Source: Paenibacillus nasutitermitis
GTDB lineage: Bacteria > Bacillota > Bacilli > Paenibacillales > Paenibacillaceae
NCBI RefSeq assembly: GCF_014641075.1
Contig: NZ_BMHP01000002.1
Coordinates: forward strand, 1,178,001-1,242,000
DNA: 64,000 bases
Reading direction: 5' to 3'
Positions 54,530-62,643 of this stretch are shown here, one piece after another. The translations under genes were made by a program, and so were the position numbers. Position 1 is the first letter of the stretch. Every line of letters begins with the position of its first letter. Below the pieces are notes generated by a model that made no database searches, had not been told where the DNA came from, and saw nothing but the letters and a program-made list of their open reading frames with translations.

Positions 54530-55654
54530 TTAACCCGAATATCGGACAATCAGTTTTGCTGAAAGAATCACTTTCTCATAAGGTGCTTCCGGGTACCTGC
54601 ATCTGCGGACAAAGGTTTCAACCGCACGCATGCCCAGCCGCTCCTTCGCGAGGTCAATTGTCGTCAAGGGGACCGCCGCCTTCAAGCTCGCAGCCGTGTT
54701 ATCAATACCAAGCACACGGCATTGACCGGGGAACCCGACGCCATATAGCCGAAGGAGATCCAGCAGCTCCAAGGCAATGTCATCGTTGGCGCATATCATA
54801 CCGTCCGGCAGGTCAAGGCTCTCGATAGCCGCTCCTATGCGTCTTTTGAGCGACTGTTTCCAGGATGAAGAAGCGCCGTAAGGAATGGTCCATTTCTTCA
54901 ATTGTATGGGAGTACCAGCGCCTGTTGGACTGGCGGCATGCTTCAATCCCGTTGGTATCAGCTTTCGTCTTCCCTGCCCGTTATAATCGTCCAATGCAAT
55001 CCGGCAGCCCCAGAACCGTTCTCTGAAGCTGACGGCAAACCGGTCATGACCGACAAAAACAATCGATTTGCAGCCCTGCGTTGCCAATTGGCTGCAGGCC
55101 ATTCTGCCTGCCTCCACATTATCATTGAGCACCGCATCGGCACCTGCGACCGTTTCTTCATGATCGACGAGCACCATGGGCAGTCCTGTCCGTTTAAGTC
55201 GTAGCAGCAGTGCAACCGGGCACTTGCCCGCAATAATAAAACCTTTTGTCTCAGCGAGCGGAAATCCGACCAGTTCACCCAGGCTGCTTGCTTTCTCGCC
55301 AATCTTGTCCAATATGAAATAATGCGGGATCAGACCGAACTCCTTACAGCCTGCGTCAATTCCTTCCTTGACCCGACGCCAAAATAAAGGTTCCTCCGCA
55401 TGGAGCCCATTCAGGCCGATCAGGATGGTTTCCGCCGCTTCCTTCGGCCCGGATGAGGCATTCGATTCGGCGCCGGAACCGGATGCTGCAGGCCCCCGGG
55501 ACTGAATCCGGTATCCCAGAGCGGCTGCCATAGCCGTCACTTCGCGGCGTGTCGCCTCGCTGACTCCCGGTTTGCCGGACAAAGCCTGGGAAACCGTATA
55601 CTTGGAGACCCCCAACCGGTCAGCAATTTGCTGCATGGAGATTTTTTGCGCCAT
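54530..55654 (-). CDS. LacI family transcriptional regulator
   Basis: DNA-binding sugar-responsive regulator (374 aa). The N-terminal helix-turn-helix and hinge read MQQIADRLGVSKYTVSQALS then GKPGVSEATRREV; a periplasmic-binding-like domain follows (FIIAGKCPVALLLRL, VFVGHDRFAVSFRERFWGC, GMICANDDIALELLDLLRLY). ATG 55654 follows AAAGGAG; an upstream extension lacks homology. It is divergent from the large glycosidase-like gene, sharing a 139-bp promoter region, so that gene is its likely target. The ligand is unknown. Confidence 0.92.
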   Translation of the reverse strand: MAQKISMQQIADRLGVSKYTVSQALSGKPGVSEATRREVTAMAAALGYRIQSRGPAASGSGAESNASSGPKEAAETILIGLNGLHAEEPLFWRRVKEGIDAGCKEFGLIPHYFILDKIGEKASSLGELVGFPLAETKGFIIAGKCPVALLLRLKRTGLPMVLVDHEETVAGADAVLNDNVEAGRMACSQLATQGCKSIVFVGHDRFAVSFRERFWGCRIALDDYNGQGRRKLIPTGLKHAASPTGAGTPIQLKKWTIPYGASSSWKQSLKRRIGAAIESLDLPDGMICANDDIALELLDLLRLYGVGFPGQCRVLGIDNTAASLKAAVPLTTIDLAKERLGMRAVETFVRRCRYPEAPYEKVILSAKLIVRYSG

Positions 55655-55678
55655 GATCTTTCTCCTTTCAAAAAAAAG

Positions 55679-55707
55679 TTGACTTTTACTTGCCGTATCA
55701 CTATTGT
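55679..55707 (+). promoter_or_regulatory. Promoter of the glycosidase-like gene
   Basis: TTGACT (55679-55684), 17-bp spacer, TATTGT (55702-55707); leaves a leader of about 80 bases. It overlaps the divergent regulator promoter, so one bound repressor could shut both. No clear LacI-type palindrome was identified. Confidence 0.65.
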
Positions 55708-55732
55708 ATGCGCCAAACAGAGAAACAAACAA
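55703..55732 (-). promoter_or_regulatory. Promoter of the LacI-type regulator gene
   Basis: Minus strand: TTGTTT (55727-55732), 18-bp spacer, TACAAT (55703-55708), about 50 bp upstream of the regulator start and face-to-face with the glycosidase promoter. Confidence 0.55.
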
Positions 55733-55793
55733 CCTAACAAAACAAACAAATCTCGCTCACTTGCAGAGAAACTAAAATGGGATGGTGTAAAAA

Positions 55794-58700
55794 ATGAACA
55801 AAACCGTGCTTTTCTATGATGAATCGTTTCCTTATCAGGGACAAAGACCAGGCAAAACACAGCTTTCCCGCATGAAAGAGTTATTTGTAGTGGCAGACGC
55901 CAGTCAGCTGGCTGAAGCGCTTGCCGATGCCGAGGTGCTGGTGCACCTTCATGGCGCTTATTTCCCCAAAGAAGCCTGGACGGCTATTTTCAACCATGTC
56001 GCACAGGGCAAAGGCCTGCTGCATGCCGGGGGAGCTCCTTTCAAAATACCGGTATACCGCGAGGTAGACGCCTGGGTGGAAGAACCTGAACAAACCGCAT
56101 ACCACCAGCAGCTGCATATTCATGAGACGCTGCCGGTTTCCTTAAGCGGCATAGAGAAGCTTGTCCACAATGCGGATGTGCCGCTTTTTGCCAATGACGA
56201 GAAGCTGTTCACCCTTGAGCCTACTTTCGGACTTGTGCTGCATGTCACCCGCACCGATGACCATCCCGCCGAAGGAGGGACCGCAGGCCCGATGGACGCC
56301 CATATTTATCCGCTTCTGCGAGGCATCGGCGGCGATGGCCTGGAACGTGAGCTGTCTGCGCCCGCCGTTCTGCTGGAGCATACGAAAGGATTGTTCAGCG
56401 GCGGACGCTGGGTTTTGATCAATCAAGTACTGCAGGGGAATTTCTGGGAAAATGGTGGTCTGGATGCACTGGCAAAATGGGCTGCATTTGCCGCCAGCGG
56501 CGTAACCGAGCTATGGCTGAAGCCGAATTACGGCTCCTACGAGCCCGGCGAACGGGCGATCTTCATGATTCAAGGTCAGCTGATGCCTGCTGCACGCAAG
56601 CAATCCAGCCAAATGGACAAAGAGGAATGGACCTTCAAGCTCCGCGTCATGCGTTCGCTTCAAAGCACGGAAGCCAATCCGAATCCTGTCTTCTCATACG
56701 GCTCCGACCGTTTTACGGAAATCTGGAAGGCGGAGCAGGTAATTGCCATCGGGCGCGAGCTGACGATTAAGCGGATTGCGATGCCGATATCGCTGGAAGC
56801 CGGCTATTACGCAGTTGAATGCGAAGCGGTTTCCCCGTCCGGCGAGCGCCGGATTCTTCGGCAAGGATTCTGGGGATTTGACCAGGAGCTGCTTTCCACC
56901 GGAGACTACATGACCTGCGACCGGGATTATTTCATCAAGGACGGCCGTCCGCTGCCAATCGTAGGCATGACCTACATGACCAGCGATGTGGCACGAAAAT
57001 ATTTATTCCTGCCGAATGCCGCCGTTTGGGACCGCGATATGGCCCAGATGAAACGGGCCGGAATCAATCTGATCCGTACCGGAATCTGGACCGCCTGGCG
57101 CAGCATCATGTTCGTGGACGGCCATCCTTATGAGGAAGTGCTGCGGGCTATCGACGCCTTTATTCTAACAGCCAAACGCCATGATCTGGAGGTCACCTTC
57201 AATTTCTTCTCTTTCACTCCGGAAACCTGGGAAGGCGTTAATCCTTATCTGGATCCGCGCAGCGTGGAAGCCCAAAAGCGATTCATCGCCGCGATCGTTT
57301 CGCGTCACGAGCAATCGAAGCATTTGCATTGGGATTTGATCAACGAGCCGAGCATGTTTGATCCCAAACGGATTTTTGAAGGGCCTCGTTCAGCCCATGA
57401 TCCGTTCGAACACGCTCATTTTGTGGCATGGCTGCAGGAGCGCCACGGTACGATCCGCCTGCTGCAGGAACGGTGGAATATGACCCCTGGGGAGCTTCCG
57501 TCCTTCGAGGCGGTGCGACTTCCGGAGCCGGAGGACATTAATTTCCTAACGACTGAACGCACAACCAAACACGGCGGCCCTTGGCTTGATTACACCTTGT
57601 TTACCATGGACATGCATAACCGCTGGGCAGCCCAGCTGATTGAAACGATCCGCTCGATCCAGCCGAAGCAGATGGTTACGGTCGGACAGGATGAAGGTCT
57701 TGGCGCACAGCGTCCGTCACCATTCTTCTATGCCGAAGAGGTGGATTATACAACGGTCCATTCCTGGTGGAAAATGGATGACCTTGTCTGGGACGGCGTA
57801 TTTACCAAGGCGCTCGACAAACCCAATCTGATTCAGGAAACCGGCATCATGTATGTGGAAACGCCGGACGGGCGGGCAAAACGCAGTGAAGAAGAGCTCC
57901 GCAACATTCTGGAGCGCAAATACGCCTACTCTTTCTCTACCGGAGGAGCGGGAGCGGTGCAGTGGATCTGGAATATCAACTTCTATATGAACAACATCAA
58001 CGAATCCCATATCGGCGCCCTGCGTGCTGACGGAACGGAAAAACCGGAAGCGGCGGTTTCCTACGACTTTGGCTCCTTCATCGCGCAAATCCGCGATTTG
58101 TTTCAGGGCAGGAAGCTGGAGGAGGTTGCGCTTGTCTATCCGTATTCCAATGATTTCTCCAGCCGCAATTTGGCTTATGACGCCACTACCCGACTGGTGA
58201 GAACCTTGTCCTACGCCATGAACGTCCATGCGCTGGGCATCAGTGAATATCATCTGGAACAGCTGGGCGAAATCAAGCCCAAGCTCATCATCGTGCCTAG
58301 CCCGCATAACTTCACTCAGGCAGCACTGGATGCTCTAACAGCCTATGTCCGTGAAAACGGCGGTGTCCTACTGTTCACTGGACCTGCCGGACTGGATGAA
58401 TATTGGCGGCCTACCGGGCGCAAAGAGGATGAATTCGGCGCCCTGGCAAACGATACGAAGGTCAGCAATCTGCTTCGCGAGGAACTGCTGGAGGTGGGCG
58501 GCTCGCTGCTCCCGGTCTCATTCGGAGGTACGAGAATTGCTGACAGCAACAAGCAGACCGATCCCAATTCCAACGGTCCGGCCAGTCTTGCGGACATTGC
58601 GCTTGGGAAAGGAAGGCTGCTCTATTGCCCGCTTCCACTGGAGCTTAATGAACGCATCGAGCCGCTAATCGCGGTGTATAATGAAGCGCTCAATCGCGCC

Positions 58701-58967
58701 GGCGTAAGCAGCGAACTCGAATGGCTGCGCGGCGGGGAGCTGCCAGGGATTTACGGACGCAAGCTGACGTTTGCTACAGGCGCCCTCTACATCTTCGTAT
58801 CGGAGCTGGGTATTGATGCGGATATCGAAGTTCGCGATCCGCATACCGACAAAATTTACTCCTTTACGCTGGAGCAGGAGCGTTCCGTCCTGTTTGCCGC
58901 AGATCAGGCAGGCACTGTGACAGCCGTTTACCGTCCGGGCGAAGTACAGATCCACACACAAGATTAA
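55794..58967 (+). CDS. Large cytoplasmic glycoside-hydrolase-like protein (clan A type, specificity unknown)
   Basis: 1,057 aa without signal peptide. About 1-260: a Rossmann/GATase-like domain (VLVHLHGAYFPKEAWTAIFN, KGLLHAGG). About 280-385: a beta-rich domain. About 386-780: a TIM barrel; HLHWDLINEPSMFD puts an acid/base Glu at 518 and NLIQETGIMYVE a nucleophile Glu at 682, the NEP/QETG spacing of clan GH-A enzymes. About 790-970: a second GATase-like domain (IIVPSPHNFTQAALDALTAY, GGVLLFTGPAGLDEYW), as in GH42 beta-galactosidases. It ends with a small beta domain. Absence of a signal peptide suggests imported oligosaccharides as substrate. Divergent LacI regulator. Exact family not assigned. 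Confidence 0.8.
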   Translation: MNKTVLFYDESFPYQGQRPGKTQLSRMKELFVVADASQLAEALADAEVLVHLHGAYFPKEAWTAIFNHVAQGKGLLHAGGAPFKIPVYREVDAWVEEPEQTAYHQQLHIHETLPVSLSGIEKLVHNADVPLFANDEKLFTLEPTFGLVLHVTRTDDHPAEGGTAGPMDAHIYPLLRGIGGDGLERELSAPAVLLEHTKGLFSGGRWVLINQVLQGNFWENGGLDALAKWAAFAASGVTELWLKPNYGSYEPGERAIFMIQGQLMPAARKQSSQMDKEEWTFKLRVMRSLQSTEANPNPVFSYGSDRFTEIWKAEQVIAIGRELTIKRIAMPISLEAGYYAVECEAVSPSGERRILRQGFWGFDQELLSTGDYMTCDRDYFIKDGRPLPIVGMTYMTSDVARKYLFLPNAAVWDRDMAQMKRAGINLIRTGIWTAWRSIMFVDGHPYEEVLRAIDAFILTAKRHDLEVTFNFFSFTPETWEGVNPYLDPRSVEAQKRFIAAIVSRHEQSKHLHWDLINEPSMFDPKRIFEGPRSAHDPFEHAHFVAWLQERHGTIRLLQERWNMTPGELPSFEAVRLPEPEDINFLTTERTTKHGGPWLDYTLFTMDMHNRWAAQLIETIRSIQPKQMVTVGQDEGLGAQRPSPFFYAEEVDYTTVHSWWKMDDLVWDGVFTKALDKPNLIQETGIMYVETPDGRAKRSEEELRNILERKYAYSFSTGGAGAVQWIWNINFYMNNINESHIGALRADGTEKPEAAVSYDFGSFIAQIRDLFQGRKLEEVALVYPYSNDFSSRNLAYDATTRLVRTLSYAMNVHALGISEYHLEQLGEIKPKLIIVPSPHNFTQAALDALTAYVRENGGVLLFTGPAGLDEYWRPTGRKEDEFGALANDTKVSNLLREELLEVGGSLLPVSFGGTRIADSNKQTDPNSNGPASLADIALGKGRLLYCPLPLELNERIEPLIAVYNEALNRAGVSSELEWLRGGELPGIYGRKLTFATGALYIFVSELGIDADIEVRDPHTDKIYSFTLEQERSVLFAADQAGTVTAVYRPGEVQIHTQD

Positions 58968-58979
58968 TTTACGTTTCCC

Positions 58980-59029
58980 GGCCTTTTCGTATGATTGTCC
59001 TGACAATCATGCGGAAGGGCTTTTTTTAC
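58980..59029 (+). terminator. Terminator of the glycosidase-like gene
   Basis: GGCCTTTTCGTATGATTGTC pairs with GACAATCATGCGGAAGGGC (with G-T pairs) around CT, followed by seven T, 13 bp past the stop. Confidence 0.9.
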
Positions 59030-59038
59030 TTCCTTATA

Positions 59039-59067
59039 TTGACAAAATAGCCCAGGCTCTTTAGGAT
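59039..59067 (+). promoter_or_regulatory. SigA-type promoter of the MFS transporter gene
   Basis: TTGACA (59039-59044), 17-bp spacer, TAGGAT (59062-59067), about 47 bp before the start. It begins just after the T-run of the preceding terminator. Confidence 0.75.
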
Positions 59068-59113
59068 ACAACGATAGGAGTTCTTTATTATAGAGAAAAT
59101 GAGGGATGAAGAG

Positions 59114-60631
59114 ATGGAGAAAACAACTGCGAAGAGCAGTCCTGCTGCGGAAGAGTTTCGACTGACGAGTATCATGGTCCCTCTGCTTGCCATTATTGCG
59201 GGCGTGTTTATGGTTATCCTCGATTCCACAGCTATGAATGTGGCGCTGACAAAGCTTGCCGCGGATTTCAACACGGGACTGCCGACCCTGCAGTGGACCG
59301 TTACGGCTTATCTGCTTGCACAAGCGGCTGTTATCCCCTTAGCCGGCTGGCTGTCGGACCGGTACGGAGCCAAAACTATTTTTCTGACATCCGTTTGTCT
59401 TTTTACTATCGGATCTGTCTTGTGCGCCACCCCGAATAAAGCGGAATGGCTGATCGTATTTCGCGTCCTGCAGGGACTCGGAGGGGGGTTTGTGCTTCCG
59501 GTAGCCATGGCTTATGTGTTTCGTCTCAGCCCGCCCCATAAAGTCGGAGCCGTCATGGGTATGATGGGCGTTCCCATCCTGTTTGCTCCCGCCATCGGTC
59601 CCACTTTATCCGGCTGGCTGGTGGAATATCACTCCTGGAGATGGATTTTTCTTCTGAACATTCCCATCGGTATTATATGTCTGCTGATCGGCATAAAATA
59701 TCTCCCGAAAGTTACCCGCAATTCTGTTGCCGGGATGGACTGGATCGGGATGATTCTTGGTCCTCTGGCTTTCGCTTCCTTATCCTACGGCGTTAGTGAA
59801 GGCGCCCACAGCTGGACATCGGACAAAACCCTAACCGGACTTATTGTAGGCGGTATCGCCCTGGTCGCCTTCATTATCGTGGAGTTGAAAGTACGCACCC
59901 CCCTGCTTGAGCTGAGGGTTTTCCGATCTATTGACTTCTCTCTCGGTATCCTGGTGCAGTGGGTGGGACAGTTCGCTTTATATGGCGCAATCTTCCTGAT
60001 GCCTCAATTTCTGCAGCAGGCCCGCGGGTATGGAGCCTTCGATACGGGACTTATCCTCATTCCCCAAGCACTGGCATCCGGTTTAATGATGCCGCTATCG
60101 GGATTCCTGTTCGATAAGATCGGCGTCCGCTGGCTGGTAGTCGCCGGACTCAGTCTCGTATCCGGCGCCATCTATCAATATTCCCTGGTAGATGCCACGA
60201 CGGTGGGCAGCGACCTGATTCTGCCGCTTATTATGGCGGGAATGGGCATGGGGCTGATGATGATGCCGCTCAATACGCATCTGATGAGCAAAGCGCCGCG
60301 AAATCTGGTCAGCCGCGTTACGGCCTTGACCAATGGCTTGCAGATGGTCATCAACTCCTTGGCTGTCGCATCGCTCGTCACCATTTTGACCTCGAAAATA
60401 AAGCATAATGTGAGCGATCTTGCGGTCAGCACCGCGGATGGGGCTGCCGTTGATCCTAAACTCATGCTTGAAGCCAGTATCAACGGATACGCAGGCACCT
60501 TCCACATCATGATCTTCATCGCCCTGTTCGGCGCCGTCCTTGGCCTGGTGCTCAGACGCGGCAGCCAGCAAGCCGTCGAAGCCGCCGCATCACCGGGAGA
60601 TAAAGCGCAAGCTGGAATCATGCACGGATAG
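59114..60631 (+). CDS. DHA2-family MFS transporter (EmrB/QacA type)
   Basis: Proton-driven efflux permease of 505 aa, with about 14 hydrophobic segments as in the DHA2 group. Diagnostic motifs: LDSTAMNVALTKLAADF (motif D1), GWLSDRYGAKTIFL (motif A), RVLQGLGGGFVLPVAMAY (motif B), and GPTLSGWLVEYHSWRWIFLL then NIPIG (motif C region). ATG 59114 follows GAGGGATGAAGAG; ATG 59099, 15 bases earlier, has no ribosome site. The substrate is unknown; drugs or metabolites are both possible. No TetR/MarR regulator is next to it. Confidence 0.92.
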   Translation: MEKTTAKSSPAAEEFRLTSIMVPLLAIIAGVFMVILDSTAMNVALTKLAADFNTGLPTLQWTVTAYLLAQAAVIPLAGWLSDRYGAKTIFLTSVCLFTIGSVLCATPNKAEWLIVFRVLQGLGGGFVLPVAMAYVFRLSPPHKVGAVMGMMGVPILFAPAIGPTLSGWLVEYHSWRWIFLLNIPIGIICLLIGIKYLPKVTRNSVAGMDWIGMILGPLAFASLSYGVSEGAHSWTSDKTLTGLIVGGIALVAFIIVELKVRTPLLELRVFRSIDFSLGILVQWVGQFALYGAIFLMPQFLQQARGYGAFDTGLILIPQALASGLMMPLSGFLFDKIGVRWLVVAGLSLVSGAIYQYSLVDATTVGSDLILPLIMAGMGMGLMMMPLNTHLMSKAPRNLVSRVTALTNGLQMVINSLAVASLVTILTSKIKHNVSDLAVSTADGAAVDPKLMLEASINGYAGTFHIMIFIALFGAVLGLVLRRGSQQAVEAAASPGDKAQAGIMHG

Positions 60632-60697
60632 CCATTAGCCGCGGAACGGGTGTGGTTTAGGAATGGGATCTGTTTGAGAGAAAGACCTCAAAACAGC

Positions 60698-60752
60698 AAT
60701 GACCCGGCAAAGAGGCGCTTGATGCAGCGCCCTTTGGCCGGGTCATTTTTTG
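60698..60752 (+). terminator. Terminator of the MFS transporter gene
   Basis: AATGACCCGGC pairs with GCCGGGTCATT, with an inner GGCGCT/AGCGCC stem, followed by TTTTTTG. Confidence 0.88.
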
Positions 60753-60802
60753 AGTGGAACATTCTATTCCTCTATATAGGTGTTATCGGCTCCCTGAGTT
60801 TC

Positions 60803-61369
60803 TTATTCTATCCATTCCGTCTTGCTTGCCGCGCTTTCACGACGTCCCTGCGGCTGCATGTCCGGCACTCCCAGATAGATGAAGCCTAACATCTTGTCCT
60901 GCGGGCGCAGGCCGAAGCTCTCATTCATCATAGGATGGAAACAGGGCTCTCCTGTGCGCCAAACGGCGCCCAGCCCAAGTGAATGAATCGCTAGCAGCAT
61001 ATTCTGTATAGCCGCGAACACCGCACCGTATTCCTCCAGCTCAATTACGCCTTTGGCATCGCTCGGTTCAACAGCCACCCCGATAATAACGGGTGAACGG
61101 AACGCCTTCTGACGGGCCGAATCGGCTTTCTTCACGCTTTCATCCGAGGTTGGATCAGAATCAGCAGCAAGCGCAATGCCTGCATAAGCATCACCCAGAC
61201 GCTGCCGTCCGTTTCCCGACATAACAAAAAAACGCCAAGGCTGCGTCAATCTATGGTTCGGCGCCCAAATCCCGGCCTCCAGAATCGTTTCAATCTGTTC
61301 TTTGGCAATGGGCTCGTCTTTCACTTTCCCGATGCTTCTTCTCGTATGAATCGCTTCAATAATATTCAA
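60803..61369 (-). CDS. Nitroreductase family protein
   Basis: FMN-dependent NAD(P)H oxidoreductase (188 aa), YdjA-like. FMN-binding TRRSIGK near the N-terminus, ILEAGIWAPNHRLTQPWRFF, and the C-terminal GAVWRTGEP and LGFIYLGVPD are typical. TTG 61369, ten bases after AAGGAG, gives a start (NIIEAIHTRRS) that matches homologues; ATG 61378 is only one base from the ribosome site. The C-terminus is basic and short. Convergent with the MFS gene; physiological substrate unknown. Confidence 0.9.
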   Translation of the reverse strand: MNIIEAIHTRRSIGKVKDEPIAKEQIETILEAGIWAPNHRLTQPWRFFVMSGNGRQRLGDAYAGIALAADSDPTSDESVKKADSARQKAFRSPVIIGVAVEPSDAKGVIELEEYGAVFAAIQNMLLAIHSLGLGAVWRTGEPCFHPMMNESFGLRPQDKMLGFIYLGVPDMQPQGRRESAASKTEWIE

Positions 61370-61539
61370 CTTGATCATTCTCCTTCCACTCTCATGTCCG
61401 CTCTCTTCATCCTAACATAACCGGCCGTTGTCTGCATGTTTGACTCAAAAACCCGCCAAAAGCCTCGATTACAAACGGCGCGTTCTTCGACGCCTCTTGT
61501 GTTTCCGGTTTATTCTTCTTATGTATTTCATTCCTGCGC

Positions 61540-61576
61540 AAAACAGCCCCTGATCCACAAGGTGGACCAGAGGCTG
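61540..61576 (-). terminator. Terminator of the YjcZ-type gene
   Basis: Minus strand: CAGCCTCTGGTCCAC-CTT-GTGGATCAGGGGCTG, a 15-bp stem with two mismatches, then TTTTG, about 50 bp past the YjcZ stop. Confidence 0.8.
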
Positions 61577-61628
61577 CCGCTAATTATTATGCATGGTCTA
61601 TCGCTTTACCGTAGGAACGTTGCTTCTC

Positions 61629-61787
61629 CTAGCAGAGGAAGGAACGAGTGATGATGACGAGCAAGATGAACAGTACCAGGATACCGCCTGCACCAGTGAA
61701 ACCACCGCAGCCACCGTAGCCACCCACGCCACCTACCGGCGCACATGCACCAACACCGCCAACTTGGTTACCATATCCGTATGACAC
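61629..61787 (-). CDS. YjcZ-family sporulation-type peptide (52 aa)
   Basis: GTG start 61787 lies eight bases after GAAGGGAG. The product has a Gly/Tyr/Val-rich N-terminal half (MSYGYGNQVGGVGACAPVGG, then GYGGCGGF) with two cysteines and a C-terminal membrane helix (GGILVLFILLVIITRSFLC), the classic layout of YjcZ/YhfO-like small spore proteins. A strong terminator follows. CATACAAT, a sigma-E-like -10, lies about 35 bp upstream. Spore role is inferred from the family. Too short for many gene callers. Confidence 0.82.
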   Translation of the reverse strand: MSYGYGNQVGGVGACAPVGGVGGYGGCGGFTGAGGILVLFILLVIITRSFLC

Positions 61788-61820
61788 CTGCAAAACTCCC
61801 TTCGTTTTTTACTACTCTGC

Positions 61821-61828
61821 ATTGTATG
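61821..61828 (-). promoter_or_regulatory. Sigma-E-like -10 (CATACAAT) before the YjcZ-type gene
   Basis: Exact CATACAAT on the minus strand, the preferred sigma-E -10 octamer. The matching -35 is poor (GCATGAT, 12-bp spacing), so the assignment is tentative. Confidence 0.4.
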
Positions 61829-61966
61829 GGGACGGCAGGTATCATGCCTGTGCGTTTGCCCCTCCATGGCAAAAGCCCAGCGGTATCAGCAAGCTGATGG
61901 AGAGATATGAGGGCGATCTCAAGAAGTGAATGTGTTTATGAGGCAATAAATCAATGGAGCAATAGA

Positions 61967-62392
61967 TCACTGACGTCCTTTTGTAAGGATCCGGAACGTG
62001 ATACCGAATTTATCCGTTACATTGCCGTAAGCGGGGCTGAAGAAACTTGCCTCTAGCGGGTTATTCACTCGACCGCCTTGCTTCAATGCTTCGAAATATT
62101 GGGTAGCTTTTTCTTTATCGTCGGTTTGAACAACGATAGTGATTTGCGTTCCCTTCTCGTAGGTGCTTCCGGTAACATTATCGGTAATCTGTAGTTCGGA
62201 ATCGCCAATTCTCAAGACAGCGTAATTCACCCAGTCCTTCTTTTCCGGCAGCAGTGGAACTTCCGGATTTTCCGGCATGTCTCCGAATCGAAGGATATAA
62301 GTGACCTTGGCATCGAGCGCCTTCACATATAAATCGATGGCTTCATTCGCGCTTCCATTCATTTCAAGAAAAGGGATCAAACTCGCACTCAC
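61967..62392 (-). CDS. VOC-superfamily (PhnB/glyoxalase-like) protein
   Basis: 141 aa, vicinal oxygen chelate fold of the PhnB / 3-demethylubiquinone methyltransferase-like type: SLIPFLEMNGSANEAIDLYV, then AVLRIGDSELQITDN and the C-terminal FFSPAYGNVTDKFGITFRI, the usual closing pattern. The start is GTG 62392, nine bases after GAGGAG; ATG 62401 directly abuts that site. Divergent from the SigJ-like sigma gene, with mirror-image promoters, so it is probably that factor's target. Reaction unknown; metal ligands are not obvious. Confidence 0.85.
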   Translation of the reverse strand: MSASLIPFLEMNGSANEAIDLYVKALDAKVTYILRFGDMPENPEVPLLPEKKDWVNYAVLRIGDSELQITDNVTGSTYEKGTQITIVVQTDDKEKATQYFEALKQGGRVNNPLEASFFSPAYGNVTDKFGITFRILTKGRQ

Positions 62393-62480
62393 AACAATCA
62401 TCTCCTCGGGTTAAATGTTTTCAACAAACAACCGGTAGACTCTTCTTTCACATAGCCCGGTTTTCCATGTCACTAACTAT

Positions 62481-62507
62481 GTCGTAAGTCATGAAGGTAA
62501 CGTGACA
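62481..62507 (-). promoter_or_regulatory. ECF41-like promoter facing the VOC gene
   Basis: Minus strand: TGTCACG (62501-62507), 16-bp spacer, CGAC (62481-62484). It closely resembles the TGTCACA - N16 - CGTC type bound by ECF41/SigJ-like factors, and matches the plus-strand copy at 62573-62599. Confidence 0.65.
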
Positions 62508-62572
62508 GAAATGGCGAAAAGTGCGTTAATGAAAAAATTTGAAAATCAAAACTGTAATTTTTCGTAAATTCC

Positions 62573-62599
62573 CGTCACATTTACTGAATTTCTTACGAC
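62573..62599 (+). promoter_or_regulatory. ECF41-like promoter facing the SigJ-like gene
   Basis: CGTCACA (62573-62579), 16-bp spacer, CGAC (62596-62599), about 45 bp before the sigma start. Same spacing and -10 as the divergent minus-strand promoter, and both spacers end CTTA, suggesting autoregulation. Confidence 0.65.
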
Positions 62600-62643
62600 A
62601 AATAAGTAAGTAAATAAGAAACGTAGGGAGGGATTCGTGGCGC

